Origin: Methylobacterium sp. Leaf104
Lineage (GTDB): Bacteria > Pseudomonadota > Alphaproteobacteria > Rhizobiales > Beijerinckiaceae
Assembly (NCBI RefSeq): GCF_001422885.1
Contig: NZ_LMMZ01000037.1
Location: 126,105 to 190,104, forward strand
Length of the DNA: 64,000 nucleotides
Direction: 5' to 3'
The notes under the pieces: model-generated
What the model saw: only the letters and a program-made list of their open reading frames with translations
Databases searched by the model: none
Told to the model about the DNA's origin: nothing
In this document: positions 38,343-46,018 of the stretch, piece by piece
Layout of the letters: each line of letters opens with the position of its first letter
Numbering within the stretch: the first letter of the stretch is position 1
Translations under genes and position numbers: made by a program

Positions 38343-39575
38343 ATGAGACCAAACCAGAATAGACGGATGCGCGGTCGCAACCGCCCCAAAGGTCCTAATC
38401 CGCTCACGCGTTCCTACGAATCCAACGGACCGGACGTCAAGATTCGCGGTACCGCCCAGCACATCGCCGACAAGTATGCCCAGCTCGCGCGCGATGCGCA
38501 GGCCAGTGGCGACCCGGTCGCGGCCGAGAACTACTTCCAACACGGCGAGCATTATTTCCGGATCATCTCCGGCGCCCAGGAACAGACCCGTCAGCAGGTC
38601 GGGGGCTACGCCCGCGGCTTCGACGACGAGGGTGACGACGACGGCGACGAGGGTCAGAACGCGCCGCAGGGCTACGCCGCCTCGAGCTACGGCGCGAATT
38701 CCTACAACGAGGATTACAGCGATCCGGGCCAGCAGCCCCAGCCACCAGCCTACGAGCCCCGGCAGGACGCGCGCCCGGAGGGCCGTCCCGAGGGATACCG
38801 CCAGGATTACAATCGCCAGGACGCCAACCGGCAGGATTCGAACCGGCAGGATTCCGGCTCCGACAACAACCGCCAGAACCGCCGCGACCGCTTCGCCAAT
38901 CGCGGCGACCGCCCGCAGCGCTTCGACAACCCGCGCGACGGCAATCGTCCCGACTACAACAACAACCGTCAGGAGAACCGTCGCGACGACTTCGGTCGCC
39001 AAGACGGGAACCGCCAGGACGGAAATCGACAGGACGGAAATCGCCAGGACGCGCCGCGCCAGGACTACAATCGGCAGGATTTCCGGGCGGATCAGAATCG
39101 CCAGGACAATTCGCGCCAGGACTATAGCCGGCAAGATCAGCCTCGGCAGGATCAGCCTCGGCAGGACTTCCGTCCGGCTCCGGTCCGCTCCGATGCTCCC
39201 CGTTACGAGAACGGACGTGCGGACGGTCCGGCGAACGAGGCGTCGCGGTCCGAGTTCGGCGGTCAGGAAGCCGGCCGCCAGGACGCACCCCGGTCCACCC
39301 GCGGGAACGACGCGGCGCCCCGGCGCAGCCGGCGCCGCGACGAGCGGGAAGCGGCTCCGGCCGAGGACGTGGCCGCTCTGCCGGCCTTTCTGATGACGCC
39401 GCCGCGTCCGGTCCCGGCGGCCGAGCCGGCCATTCCGTCGGAGCCTCAGGGCGAGACGTCGTCCGCGGCTCAGGACGATGCACCGGCGCCCAAGCCCCGC
39501 CGCCGCCGGCGTGCCCGGTTCGAGGGTCCGGAAGGTGCCGTCGGCGCCGATGATCCGACGCCCGTCACCGAGTGA
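38343..39575 (+). CDS. DUF4167 protein with Arg-Gln-Asp repeats, probable RNA-binding
   Basis: A 410-residue, very hydrophilic protein. Residues 1-90 are the conserved DUF4167 domain: basic MRPNQNRRMRGRNRPKG, then SNGPDVKIRGTAQHIADKYA, AENYFQHGEHYFRIISGAQE. The rest is low complexity, rich in Arg, Gln, Asp and Asn, with more than 20 RQD units at about residues 154-275 (GNRQDGNRQDGNRQD, QPRQDQPRQD). It ends in a basic stretch (KPRRRRRARFEGP). DUF4167 is found near prfA-prmC across alphaproteobacteria; RNA binding and a disordered, condensate-like tail are my inference from composition. Repeat number may vary between strains. Confidence 0.88.
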   Translation: MRPNQNRRMRGRNRPKGPNPLTRSYESNGPDVKIRGTAQHIADKYAQLARDAQASGDPVAAENYFQHGEHYFRIISGAQEQTRQQVGGYARGFDDEGDDDGDEGQNAPQGYAASSYGANSYNEDYSDPGQQPQPPAYEPRQDARPEGRPEGYRQDYNRQDANRQDSNRQDSGSDNNRQNRRDRFANRGDRPQRFDNPRDGNRPDYNNNRQENRRDDFGRQDGNRQDGNRQDGNRQDAPRQDYNRQDFRADQNRQDNSRQDYSRQDQPRQDQPRQDFRPAPVRSDAPRYENGRADGPANEASRSEFGGQEAGRQDAPRSTRGNDAAPRRSRRRDEREAAPAEDVAALPAFLMTPPRPVPAAEPAIPSEPQGETSSAAQDDAPAPKPRRRRRARFEGPEGAVGADDPTPVTE

Positions 39576-39602
39576 GTTCGGGTTCTCCTCGCGAAACCTC
39601 CG

Positions 39603-39627
39603 GAAGCCGCCCCCAAAGGGCGGCTTC
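39603..39627 (+). terminator. Intrinsic terminator after the DUF4167 gene
   Basis: GAAGCCGCCC and GGGCGGCTTC form a perfect 10-bp stem with the 5-nt loop CCAAA and a TTC after the stem, 28 nt past the stop. It also faces the end of the minus-strand gene at 39636. Confidence 0.8.
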
Positions 39628-39635
39628 TTCGCGTT

Positions 39636-40373
39636 TCAGGGTCCGCGCCAGTCGAGGAAGGCTTCGACGCGGTGAACGAGGCGGCGGTGGCGCGCGGCCT
39701 CGCCGAAGGGCGCCAGCTCCCAGGTCCAGCACCGGTCGGGCCGCCCGAGGCGGACCCCGTGCAGGAGATCGAGCCGGTCGATCACCTGCCCGCTCCGATC
39801 TTCCTCGATCTGCTCCACGTCGGTGAGGAGACAGACGCGGGCGCGCAGGCGCGCGAGGCCGTCGAGATGGGCCTGCACGATCCGGCTTCCGAGATCGGGC
39901 GGCACGAAGCCGGGCCGGTCGAGGGGCAGGATGGGCAGTTGCGACAGGAGGTTGGCCGAGACCACGAAGTCGACAGCCTCACCGCCGCACAGGGTCGAGA
40001 GCGGATCGCGCCGATCCGGCACGGCCGAGAGGTCGGCGGTGATCAGCCGGACGTTGGCATGCGCCCGGGCCTGGAGCCTGGCCGGCCAGAGATGGACCGC
40101 ATCCACGAGATGAACCGCTTCGAAGCGCGCCGCGAGCGCGGCGAGCGGGACGTCCTCGAGGAGCCCGGAGCCGAGGACGATCGCGACCCGCCGCCGCCCG
40201 AGCCCCTCGCAGGAGGCCAGTATCGCCGCGCGGGCGGCCGCGAGATGCGGCGCCCAGGCGGCGCGGCAGCGCCGCCCCCGGGACATCAGCAGCACGCTCT
40301 CGCGCAGGTGGCCGCGGCGGCGATGCGCGAAGGGGACCGGGGTGATGAGGAGGTGCAGGAGTTCGACGAGCAT
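39636..40373 (-). CDS. Uncharacterised protein, methyltransferase-like fold possible
   Basis: A 245-residue protein I do not recognise. After a basic N-terminus, VAIVLGSGLLEDVPLAALAA followed by FEAVHLVDAVHLWPAR resembles motif I and the acidic loop of class I methyltransferases, and VDFVVSANLLSQLPIL would fit motif IV. No clear catalytic residues are seen, and the N-terminal 50 residues match nothing I know. It follows a DUF2336 gene by 13 nt on the same strand, so the two are probably co-transcribed. Confidence 0.65.
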   Translation of the reverse strand: MLVELLHLLITPVPFAHRRRGHLRESVLLMSRGRRCRAAWAPHLAAARAAILASCEGLGRRRVAIVLGSGLLEDVPLAALAARFEAVHLVDAVHLWPARLQARAHANVRLITADLSAVPDRRDPLSTLCGGEAVDFVVSANLLSQLPILPLDRPGFVPPDLGSRIVQAHLDGLARLRARVCLLTDVEQIEEDRSGQVIDRLDLLHGVRLGRPDRCWTWELAPFGEAARHRRLVHRVEAFLDWRGP

Positions 40374-40386
40374 CCGCGTTCCGCAC

Positions 40387-41253
40387 TCAGCGCCGGGGCG
40401 GGTTCGGCTCGCCCCCCGGCTGCGCCGACAGGCGCATCACCCGCTGCGCCGTGGTGACGGACAGGGCCTGGAAGGCGGTCTGGATGCCGGCCCACGTCTC
40501 TTGCCGGCGCGGGGGTCCGGGCTTCGTCTGCGGGAAGAGCTTCAGGGTTCCGAAGCCGAAACGGATCGCGCGCAGCAGGAACAGGAGCGGATCGTGATCC
40601 GCGGCCTCGTAGGCGCGCCGAGCGACCTGCGGCGCCTCCTCCGCGGGGCGTGCGACCTCGGCGAGCGCCGCATCGATCTCGCCGTGCCTGATCAGGCCCT
40701 TGATCCGGCGCTCGTCATCCTCGCTCGGGCGCGGCAGCCCCGTCGCGCGTGTCGGAGAGGCCACGACGGCGGAGGTCCTTCCCGCGGGCGCGGCACGCGA
40801 TTCGAGCATGGCCCTCAGGACCGCATCGACCCGCGCCCGCTCGGCGAGGGCGGAGAAGGATGCTCCGGCATTGCCGGCGACGACCTGCACCGTCTCCGTA
40901 TCGCCGCGCGCCGCCAGCACGTCGGTGACGAGATCGGATTTGGCGAGGCGCGGGGAGCGCTGCGGTACCGGCCGGGCCACGGCGATGTCCGCGTCGAGGG
41001 CCAGATCCCGCACCACGGCGCGCGGCGCGTTGCTCAGGTCCGCCGGGCCGTCCGAGAGGGCGGCCCGCGCCGCGCCGTCGGCCGAACGCGTCAGCGGACG
41101 CATCACGGCGTCGAAGGCCTCGACATGCAGTTCGTGCAATCCTTCGGCGCGCTCGGTGAACAGCATCGAGAGACGCCGGAGCATGCGGCCCCCCGGCCCG
41201 GACGTGCCGCGCTGCGCCACCTGCTCGATCTCGCGAACGGGACTTTCGATCAT
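40387..41253 (-). CDS. DUF2336 domain protein (short form)
   Basis: A 288-residue, all-helical, soluble protein. MIESPVREIEQVAQRG, RMLRRLSMLFTERAEGLHEL and AFDAVMRPL fit the start of DUF2336 proteins, and the middle has HEAT-like spacing (ALSDGPADLSNAPRAVVRDL; DADIAVARPV). DUF2336 is an alphaproteobacterial family without known activity, sometimes near sensory genes. I chose ATG 41253 because the longer frame would run into the divergent Pmp3 gene. A second DUF2336 gene is at 61027. Confidence 0.75.
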   Translation of the reverse strand: MIESPVREIEQVAQRGTSGPGGRMLRRLSMLFTERAEGLHELHVEAFDAVMRPLTRSADGAARAALSDGPADLSNAPRAVVRDLALDADIAVARPVPQRSPRLAKSDLVTDVLAARGDTETVQVVAGNAGASFSALAERARVDAVLRAMLESRAAPAGRTSAVVASPTRATGLPRPSEDDERRIKGLIRHGEIDAALAEVARPAEEAPQVARRAYEAADHDPLLFLLRAIRFGFGTLKLFPQTKPGPPRRQETWAGIQTAFQALSVTTAQRVMRLSAQPGGEPNPPRR

Positions 41254-41428
41254 CCGCGAGGGGTCCTGCACGAAGCGGCCTGTATCGATGCTGCGGGATA
41301 CTCTGGGGCGGCAGAATTTAAGAAAAAGCAATCCGCCGGCCGACCGCCGGGAACTCGGCCGCGGCGATCCCGTTGCGGTTGGGCCGTTGCGACCGCAACC
41401 CCGCGACCGCAATCCGCCCGGAGCCGCC

Positions 41429-41593
41429 GTGTCGAACCTCGTCCGCATCATCCTCGCGATCTTCCTGCCGCCGATCGCGGTGCTCCTGACCACCGGGATC
41501 GGGCTGCAGTTCCTCCTCAACATCCTGCTGACCCTGATGGGCGTTCTGCCGGGTACCATCCACGCCCTTTGGCTGGTGCTGCGCGATCGCTGA
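41429..41593 (+). CDS. Pmp3/YqaE family membrane proteolipid
   Basis: A 54-residue, two-helix membrane peptide (VRIILAIFLPPIAVLLTTGI, GLQFLLNILLTLMGVLPGTI, ending HALWLVLRDR). The LAIFLPP and GxxH-like ends are the signature of Pmp3/YqaE, which in yeast and plants affects membrane potential and salt tolerance. It starts with GTG and GGAG 5 nt upstream. This short gene is easily missed because the reading frame continues far upstream without a stop. Confidence 0.88.
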   Translation: MSNLVRIILAIFLPPIAVLLTTGIGLQFLLNILLTLMGVLPGTIHALWLVLRDR

Positions 41594-41670
41594 GGGGATG
41601 GTAGCCTGCCCCGCGGGTCGATCGTTCATCCCATGATCGCCGCGAGCGGACGGACGGGCACGAGGCCACG

Positions 41671-42276
41671 ATGAGCACACGAGGTTTCACGGGGCGCAAG
41701 CCTCCCGAGGCGACCCGCGAGCGCCTGCCCCCGGGCCAGTACCTCACCGAGGACTTTCCCGTTCTCCAGATCGGCCCGAATCCGCGGGTCGACCTCGCGA
41801 CGTGGTCCTTCACCCTGCGGGAGGGCTCGCGCCCCCTGAAGAGCTGGACCTGGGACGCCTTCAGCGCCCTGCCGCGTACCCGCTGGGGCGGGGACATCCA
41901 CTGCGTGACGAAGTGGTCGAAGTTCGACACGGCCTGGGAGGGCGTCAGCTTCGACGACCTGCTCGCCGATGCCGGCGTCGCGGCGCCGACCGCGTTTCTC
42001 CTCGCCGAGGGCTACGACGACTACACCACCAACGTGCCCGTCGCCGATCTCGCCGGCGGCAAGGGCATGGTCGCGACCCATTACGACGGCGAGCCGATCC
42101 CGCCGGACCATGGCGGCCCGGCCCGGCTCCTCGTACCGCCCCTGTATTTCTGGAAGAGCGCCAAGTGGGTGAAGGGTCTGCGCTTCACCCGGCGCGACGA
42201 GGGCGGGTTCTGGGAACTGCGCGGCTATCACATGTACGGCGACCCCTGGCGCGAGCAGCGCTTCACCGGTGATTGA
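41671..42276 (+). CDS. Sulfite oxidase-like molybdopterin oxidoreductase (YuiH type)
   Basis: A 201-residue protein consisting only of the oxidoreductase molybdopterin domain. The molybdenum-ligand cysteine is in GGDIHCVTKWSKFDTAWEGV. Also typical are FLLAEGYDDYTTNVPVADL, PARLLVPPLYFWKSAKWVKG and the end GYHMYGDPWREQRF. There is no Tat signal, so it is cytoplasmic, unlike MsrP. The next gene, a flavin reductase, overlaps its stop by 8 nt and is a likely electron partner. The substrate is unknown. Confidence 0.88.
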   Translation: MSTRGFTGRKPPEATRERLPPGQYLTEDFPVLQIGPNPRVDLATWSFTLREGSRPLKSWTWDAFSALPRTRWGGDIHCVTKWSKFDTAWEGVSFDDLLADAGVAAPTAFLLAEGYDDYTTNVPVADLAGGKGMVATHYDGEPIPPDHGGPARLLVPPLYFWKSAKWVKGLRFTRRDEGGFWELRGYHMYGDPWREQRFTGD

Positions 42277-42991
42277 TCCGGCCGCACGGCCCCTCCCCTG
42301 GCAGACGGCCACTCTCACGGCGATCCGGCCGGTGACGAACCGGGTCAAGAGCTACCGCTTCCGGGTCGGCTTCGACCGCCCGGTCCTGGCCGGGCAGCAC
42401 GTCGACGTCCGGCTCACGGCTCCCGACGGGTATCAGGCCCAGCGCAGCTACTCCATCGCCTCGGCGCCGGACGGCGACGGCACCATCGAGCTGATGATCG
42501 AGGGCCTGCCGGACGGGGAGGTCTCGGGCTTCTTCGACGCCGTGGCGGAGGTCGGCGACACGATCGAGTTGCGTGGGCCGATCGGGGGCGCCTTCGTCTG
42601 GCGCCCTGAGGATGGCGGTCCCCTGCTCCTGGTCGGCGGCGGTTCGGGCGTGGTGCCCCTCCTGGCGATGCTGCGTCACCGCGCGGCGGCGGCGCCCGGG
42701 GTGCCGGCCCTCCTGCTCTACTCGGCGCGCGATCCCGGCGAGACCATCGCCGCCGAGGAGCTGGCCGTGCGCGCCCGGGACGAGCCGAACTTTCAGCTGA
42801 TTCTGAACTTCACCCGCGCCGGCGGTCGCCGGGTCGATGCGGCGATGATCGCGGAGGCGCTGGAGCGCCTCGGGCCGCCCCGCCATGCCTATCTGTGCGG
42901 CGGCAACCCCTTCGTCGGTGCGGTGGCGGACCTGCTCGTCGATGCCGGGCTCGATCCCGCCCGCATCCACACGGAGCGCTTCGGCGGCTGA
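42269..42991 (+). CDS. Ferredoxin-NADP reductase-like flavin oxidoreductase
   Basis: A 240-residue FAD/NAD(P)-binding reductase without an iron-sulfur domain. The FAD motif is QRSYSIASAPDGDGTIELM (RxYS), followed by GPIGGAFVWRPEDGG, the pyridine-nucleotide motif LLLVGGGSGVVPLLAMLRHR, and the C-terminal YLCGGNPFVGAVADLL. It starts with GTG inside the end of the molybdopterin gene, so the two are translationally coupled. I infer that it feeds electrons from NAD(P)H to that enzyme, or takes them from it. Confidence 0.9.
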   Translation: MIDPAARPLPWQTATLTAIRPVTNRVKSYRFRVGFDRPVLAGQHVDVRLTAPDGYQAQRSYSIASAPDGDGTIELMIEGLPDGEVSGFFDAVAEVGDTIELRGPIGGAFVWRPEDGGPLLLVGGGSGVVPLLAMLRHRAAAAPGVPALLLYSARDPGETIAAEELAVRARDEPNFQLILNFTRAGGRRVDAAMIAEALERLGPPRHAYLCGGNPFVGAVADLLVDAGLDPARIHTERFGG

Positions 42992-43059
42992 GCCGTCCCG
43001 TCCTTGTCCCGGCATCGGCGTCGGGCCTAGATGGCACGCGCCAGCGGAGGTCGAGAGCG

Positions 43060-43485
43060 ATGGAAGCGAAGTCCAACCGGCATTGCGGGCAATGCCATTG
43101 CGGCGGTGTCCGCTTCCGGGCGACGCTGGTCGACGGCCTCGACACGGCGCGCCGCTGCACCTGCTCCTATTGCCGGATGCGCGGCGCCGTCGTCGTGTCG
43201 GCCGTGACCGGCGGCGTCGAGATCCTGCAGGGCACCGACCTGTTGACCGGCTATCGCTTCAATACCGGCGTGGCGCAGCACTTCTTCTGCTCGCGCTGCG
43301 GGATCTACACCCACCACACGCGCCGCTCGAACCCGAACCAGTACGGCGTCAACGTCGCCTGCCTCGACGGCCTCAGCCCGTTCGATTTCGCCGAGGTCCC
43401 GGTGGTCGACGGCGTCAACCACCCGAACGATACGGGCGGATCGAGCCGGCTCGCCGGTACCCTGCGCTTCGTCGCCGAAGGCTAG
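43060..43485 (+). CDS. GFA / CENP-V family zinc protein
   Basis: A 141-residue protein of the glutathione-dependent formaldehyde-activating (GFA) fold. Zinc ligands are seen in HCGQCHCGGVRF, RRCTCSYCRMRG and QHFFCSRCGIYTHH. Most family members are not true formaldehyde enzymes, so a methylotrophic role is tempting but unsupported. GGAGG lies 9 nt before the ATG at 43060; the longer frame upstream overlaps the reductase gene and is non-coding. Confidence 0.88.
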   Translation: MEAKSNRHCGQCHCGGVRFRATLVDGLDTARRCTCSYCRMRGAVVVSAVTGGVEILQGTDLLTGYRFNTGVAQHFFCSRCGIYTHHTRRSNPNQYGVNVACLDGLSPFDFAEVPVVDGVNHPNDTGGSSRLAGTLRFVAEG

Positions 43486-43500
43486 GGGCGGCCGCATTCC

Positions 43501-44589
43501 TCAGGCCCCGACCAGGCGGTCGGCGACATCCTCGGCGAGGGACAGGCTGGAGGTCAGGCCCGGGCTCTCGATCCCGAAGAGATGGATCAGGCCGGGAAGC
43601 CCGTGCTCGGCCGGGCCGTCGATCCGGAAGTCGGCGGCGGGCTCGCCCGGCCCCGTCAGCTTCGGGCGGATGCCGGCATAATCCGGCGTCAGCACCCCGT
43701 CGGGCAGGCCCGGCCAGTAGCGCCGGATCGCGCGGGCGAAATTGTCGGCGCGGGCGGGATCGACCCGATAGTCCAGGGTATCGACCCATTCGACGTCCGG
43801 CCCGAAGCGCATCCGGCCGGCGAGATCGAGGGTGAGGTGGATGCCGAGTCCGCCCTCGACCGGTGCCGGATAGATCAGGCGCGAGAAGGCCGGCCGACCG
43901 GTGCAGCCGAAATAGCTGCCCTTGGCCAGGACCTGGCGCGGAATGCGCGCGGCGGGATAGCCCTCCACGGCCGCGGCGATGGCCTGGGCTCCGAGGCCGG
44001 CGGCGTTGACGACGCCGTCGAAGGGCAGGGCCTCGCCGTTCACCGTGACGCTCCAGCCCTCCCCGGTCCGCGCGATCTCCGTGATCCGGCTGTCGAAGGC
44101 GACGGCGCCGCCGGCATCCTCCAGGTCGCCCTGGAGGGCCAGCATCAGGGCATGGCTGTCGACGATGCCGGTGCCGGGCGCGTGCAGGGCGGCGACGCAG
44201 GCGAGATGGGGCTCGAGGGCGCGGGCCTCGGCTCCCTCGAGGAGCACCAGGCCCGGGACGCCGTTGGCGTCGCCGCGCACCTTGAGCGCCGCGATGGCTT
44301 CGCGCTCGGTTTCGTCGGTGGCGACGATGAGCTTGCCGCAGCGGCGATGGGCGACGCCGTGGCTGTCGCAGAACGCGGCGAGCATCGCCGCCCCCGCGAC
44401 GCAGTGCCGGGCACGCAGTGAGCCGGCAGGGTAGTACATCCCGCCGTGGATCACCTCGGAATTGCGCGCCGAGATTCCCGTGCCGATGGCGTCCTCGGCC
44501 TCGGCCACGACGACCGAGTGGCCGCGGCGCGCGAGCGACCGGGCCACCGCGAGACCGACGATTCCGGCACCGACGACGAGGATGTCCAT
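43501..44589 (-). CDS. FAD-dependent oxidoreductase, L-2-hydroxyglutarate oxidase-like
   Basis: A 362-residue DAO-family flavoprotein. The FAD motif MDILVVGAGIVGLAVARSLA starts it, and SARNSEVIHGGMYYPAGSLR is characteristic of L-2-hydroxyglutarate dehydrogenase/oxidase relatives. GVVNAAGLGAQAIA and FRIDGPAEHGLPGLIHLFGI follow, ending in GIESPGLTSSLSLAEDVADR. The start codon overlaps the antiporter stop (TGATG), so the two genes are one operon. The substrate is inferred only from family resemblance. Confidence 0.87.
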   Translation of the reverse strand: MDILVVGAGIVGLAVARSLARRGHSVVVAEAEDAIGTGISARNSEVIHGGMYYPAGSLRARHCVAGAAMLAAFCDSHGVAHRRCGKLIVATDETEREAIAALKVRGDANGVPGLVLLEGAEARALEPHLACVAALHAPGTGIVDSHALMLALQGDLEDAGGAVAFDSRITEIARTGEGWSVTVNGEALPFDGVVNAAGLGAQAIAAAVEGYPAARIPRQVLAKGSYFGCTGRPAFSRLIYPAPVEGGLGIHLTLDLAGRMRFGPDVEWVDTLDYRVDPARADNFARAIRRYWPGLPDGVLTPDYAGIRPKLTGPGEPAADFRIDGPAEHGLPGLIHLFGIESPGLTSSLSLAEDVADRLVGA

Positions 44590-45710
44590 CACGGGCTGAA
44601 GATCAGCACGAGATAGACGAAGAAGACAACCAGGTGGACGGCCCCCTCCAGCACGGTCGTCCGCAGGCCCGAGAAGGTCAGGGTGCTGAGGATGAGGGTG
44701 ACGACCAGGAGCGTCATCTCGGTCGGAGCGAGGCCGAGCACGACGGTCTGCCCCGAGATCAGCCCGACGGCGAGCACGGCCGGCACCGTGAGGCCGATGG
44801 TCGAGGTCGCCGCGCCGAGGCAGAGGTTGATGGCGCGCTGCAGCTCGTTGCGGGCGATGGCCTTCAGGGCGCTGATGCCCTCGGGGGTGAACACGATGGC
44901 GGCGATCAGGACGCCGCCCAGTGCGCTCGGCGCCCCCAGGGCCTCGATGCCGTGATCGAGGATCGACGCGAGGCTCTTCGACAGGAGCACGATCGGCAGG
45001 ATGTTGGCGATGAGGAGGCCGATGTGCTTGAGCACCGTGAGGCCGCGCACGCCGCCCGCTCCCCCGGCCTCGGGTCCGGCGGGCGCGTCGGCATTCGACC
45101 GCACCATCTGGCCACCGTCGTGGATGAAGAAGCTGCTGTGCCGGCCCGTCTGGATCATCAGGAAGATCCCGTAGAGCGCCACCGTGAACACCGAGAACGC
45201 CACGGCCTGGAGGGTGGTCAGCGTACCGCCGGTGGTCGAGGTGGTAAAGTTCGGGATGATCAGCGCGATGGTGGCCAGGGGGATGATCACCGACAGGAAG
45301 GCCGAGGTGCCCTGCAGATTGTAGGATTGCTGGTGGTGCCGCAGCCCGCCGATCAGCAGGCCGAGGCCCACGATCCCGTTGAGGACGATCATCAGGACGG
45401 CGAACATCGTGTCGCGCCCGAGGGTCGGCACCGATTTCGGCGAGAGCATCACGGCCGAGACCAGGGCGACCTCGATGAGCACGATCGACAGGGTCAGCAC
45501 CAGCGTGCCCAGCGGCTCGCCGAGCATGTGCGCCAGTTCCTCCGCCTCGTGGACCACGCCGAAGGCCGCCCACAGGATGACGGAGAACAGCCACAGGAAC
45601 AGCGCGGTGGCCCAGAGCGGCGAATCGAGGCTTCCGAGCCAGGACGGACCGTAGACGGCGAAGGCGGCGACGCTCGCCCAGGCCACCACAAGACGTAAGA
45701 TCGCCGCCAT
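44589..45710 (-). CDS. chaA: Calcium/sodium:proton antiporter, ChaA type
   Basis: A 373-residue inner-membrane cation exchanger with about 11 helices. The two inverted alpha motifs carry acidic pairs: VHEAEELAHMLGEPLGTLVL with LSIVLIEVALVS, and FTPEGISALKAIARNELQRA with LGAATSTIGLTVPAVL. A hydrophilic loop with a Gly/Ala/Pro run (residues about 200-220) splits the halves, as usual. It expels Na+ or Ca2+ at alkaline pH in E. coli; here the ion is unproven. It is co-transcribed with the oxidoreductase. Confidence 0.87.
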   Translation of the reverse strand: MAAILRLVVAWASVAAFAVYGPSWLGSLDSPLWATALFLWLFSVILWAAFGVVHEAEELAHMLGEPLGTLVLTLSIVLIEVALVSAVMLSPKSVPTLGRDTMFAVLMIVLNGIVGLGLLIGGLRHHQQSYNLQGTSAFLSVIIPLATIALIIPNFTTSTTGGTLTTLQAVAFSVFTVALYGIFLMIQTGRHSSFFIHDGGQMVRSNADAPAGPEAGGAGGVRGLTVLKHIGLLIANILPIVLLSKSLASILDHGIEALGAPSALGGVLIAAIVFTPEGISALKAIARNELQRAINLCLGAATSTIGLTVPAVLAVGLISGQTVVLGLAPTEMTLLVVTLILSTLTFSGLRTTVLEGAVHLVVFFVYLVLIFSP

Positions 45711-46018
45711 CGTTCACCCTGGTTCCGGCCCGAGGGTCACAGCCTCAGCCACCTTCGCTTCTAAGTGGCACAGCCCGTGCGCCCGCACAGTCCAGCAGCG
45801 GAACTTAGCTGTGGGAGCCGGCGAGATCGGGGTCGGGCGCCCATCGGTGGACGGGCATGCATCCGCAGTCATGGCGCTGCGCCGCAGTTCCGGCTACAAG
45901 AGACACCATCCGTAACCGTTCGAGGCCGGAATCACGTCAGTTCGGAGTTCGTCGCGTCCCGCGCGACACCCTCCCCGGCGGGTCTTCCGCCTGCTTGCCC
46001 GCTAAGGCTTCCGTCACA
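45711..46018. other. Divergent spacer, antiporter / DEAD-box helicase
   Basis: A 308-nt region with no supported gene. It must contain both promoters. The helicase frame is open from 45857, but the segment before 46019 reads as non-coding. The helicase may have a long 5' leader, as cold-induced RNA helicases often do. I see no strong hairpin or known RNA element. Confidence 0.4.

Noticed and set aside
38034-38346. Two short plus-strand frames (76 and 99 codons) in the DUF4167 leader
   Set aside because: Arg-rich random-looking translations, overlapping each other, no ribosome site, and a hairpin at the start. Treated as leader RNA.
41671-42276. Considered as the MsrP partner of msrQ
   Set aside because: It lacks a Tat signal, is 14 kb away, is too short for MsrP and has its own reductase neighbour.
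43060-43485. Considered as a true glutathione-formaldehyde enzyme for methylotrophy
   Set aside because: GFA-fold proteins are widespread with no such activity, and no methylotrophy genes are nearby.
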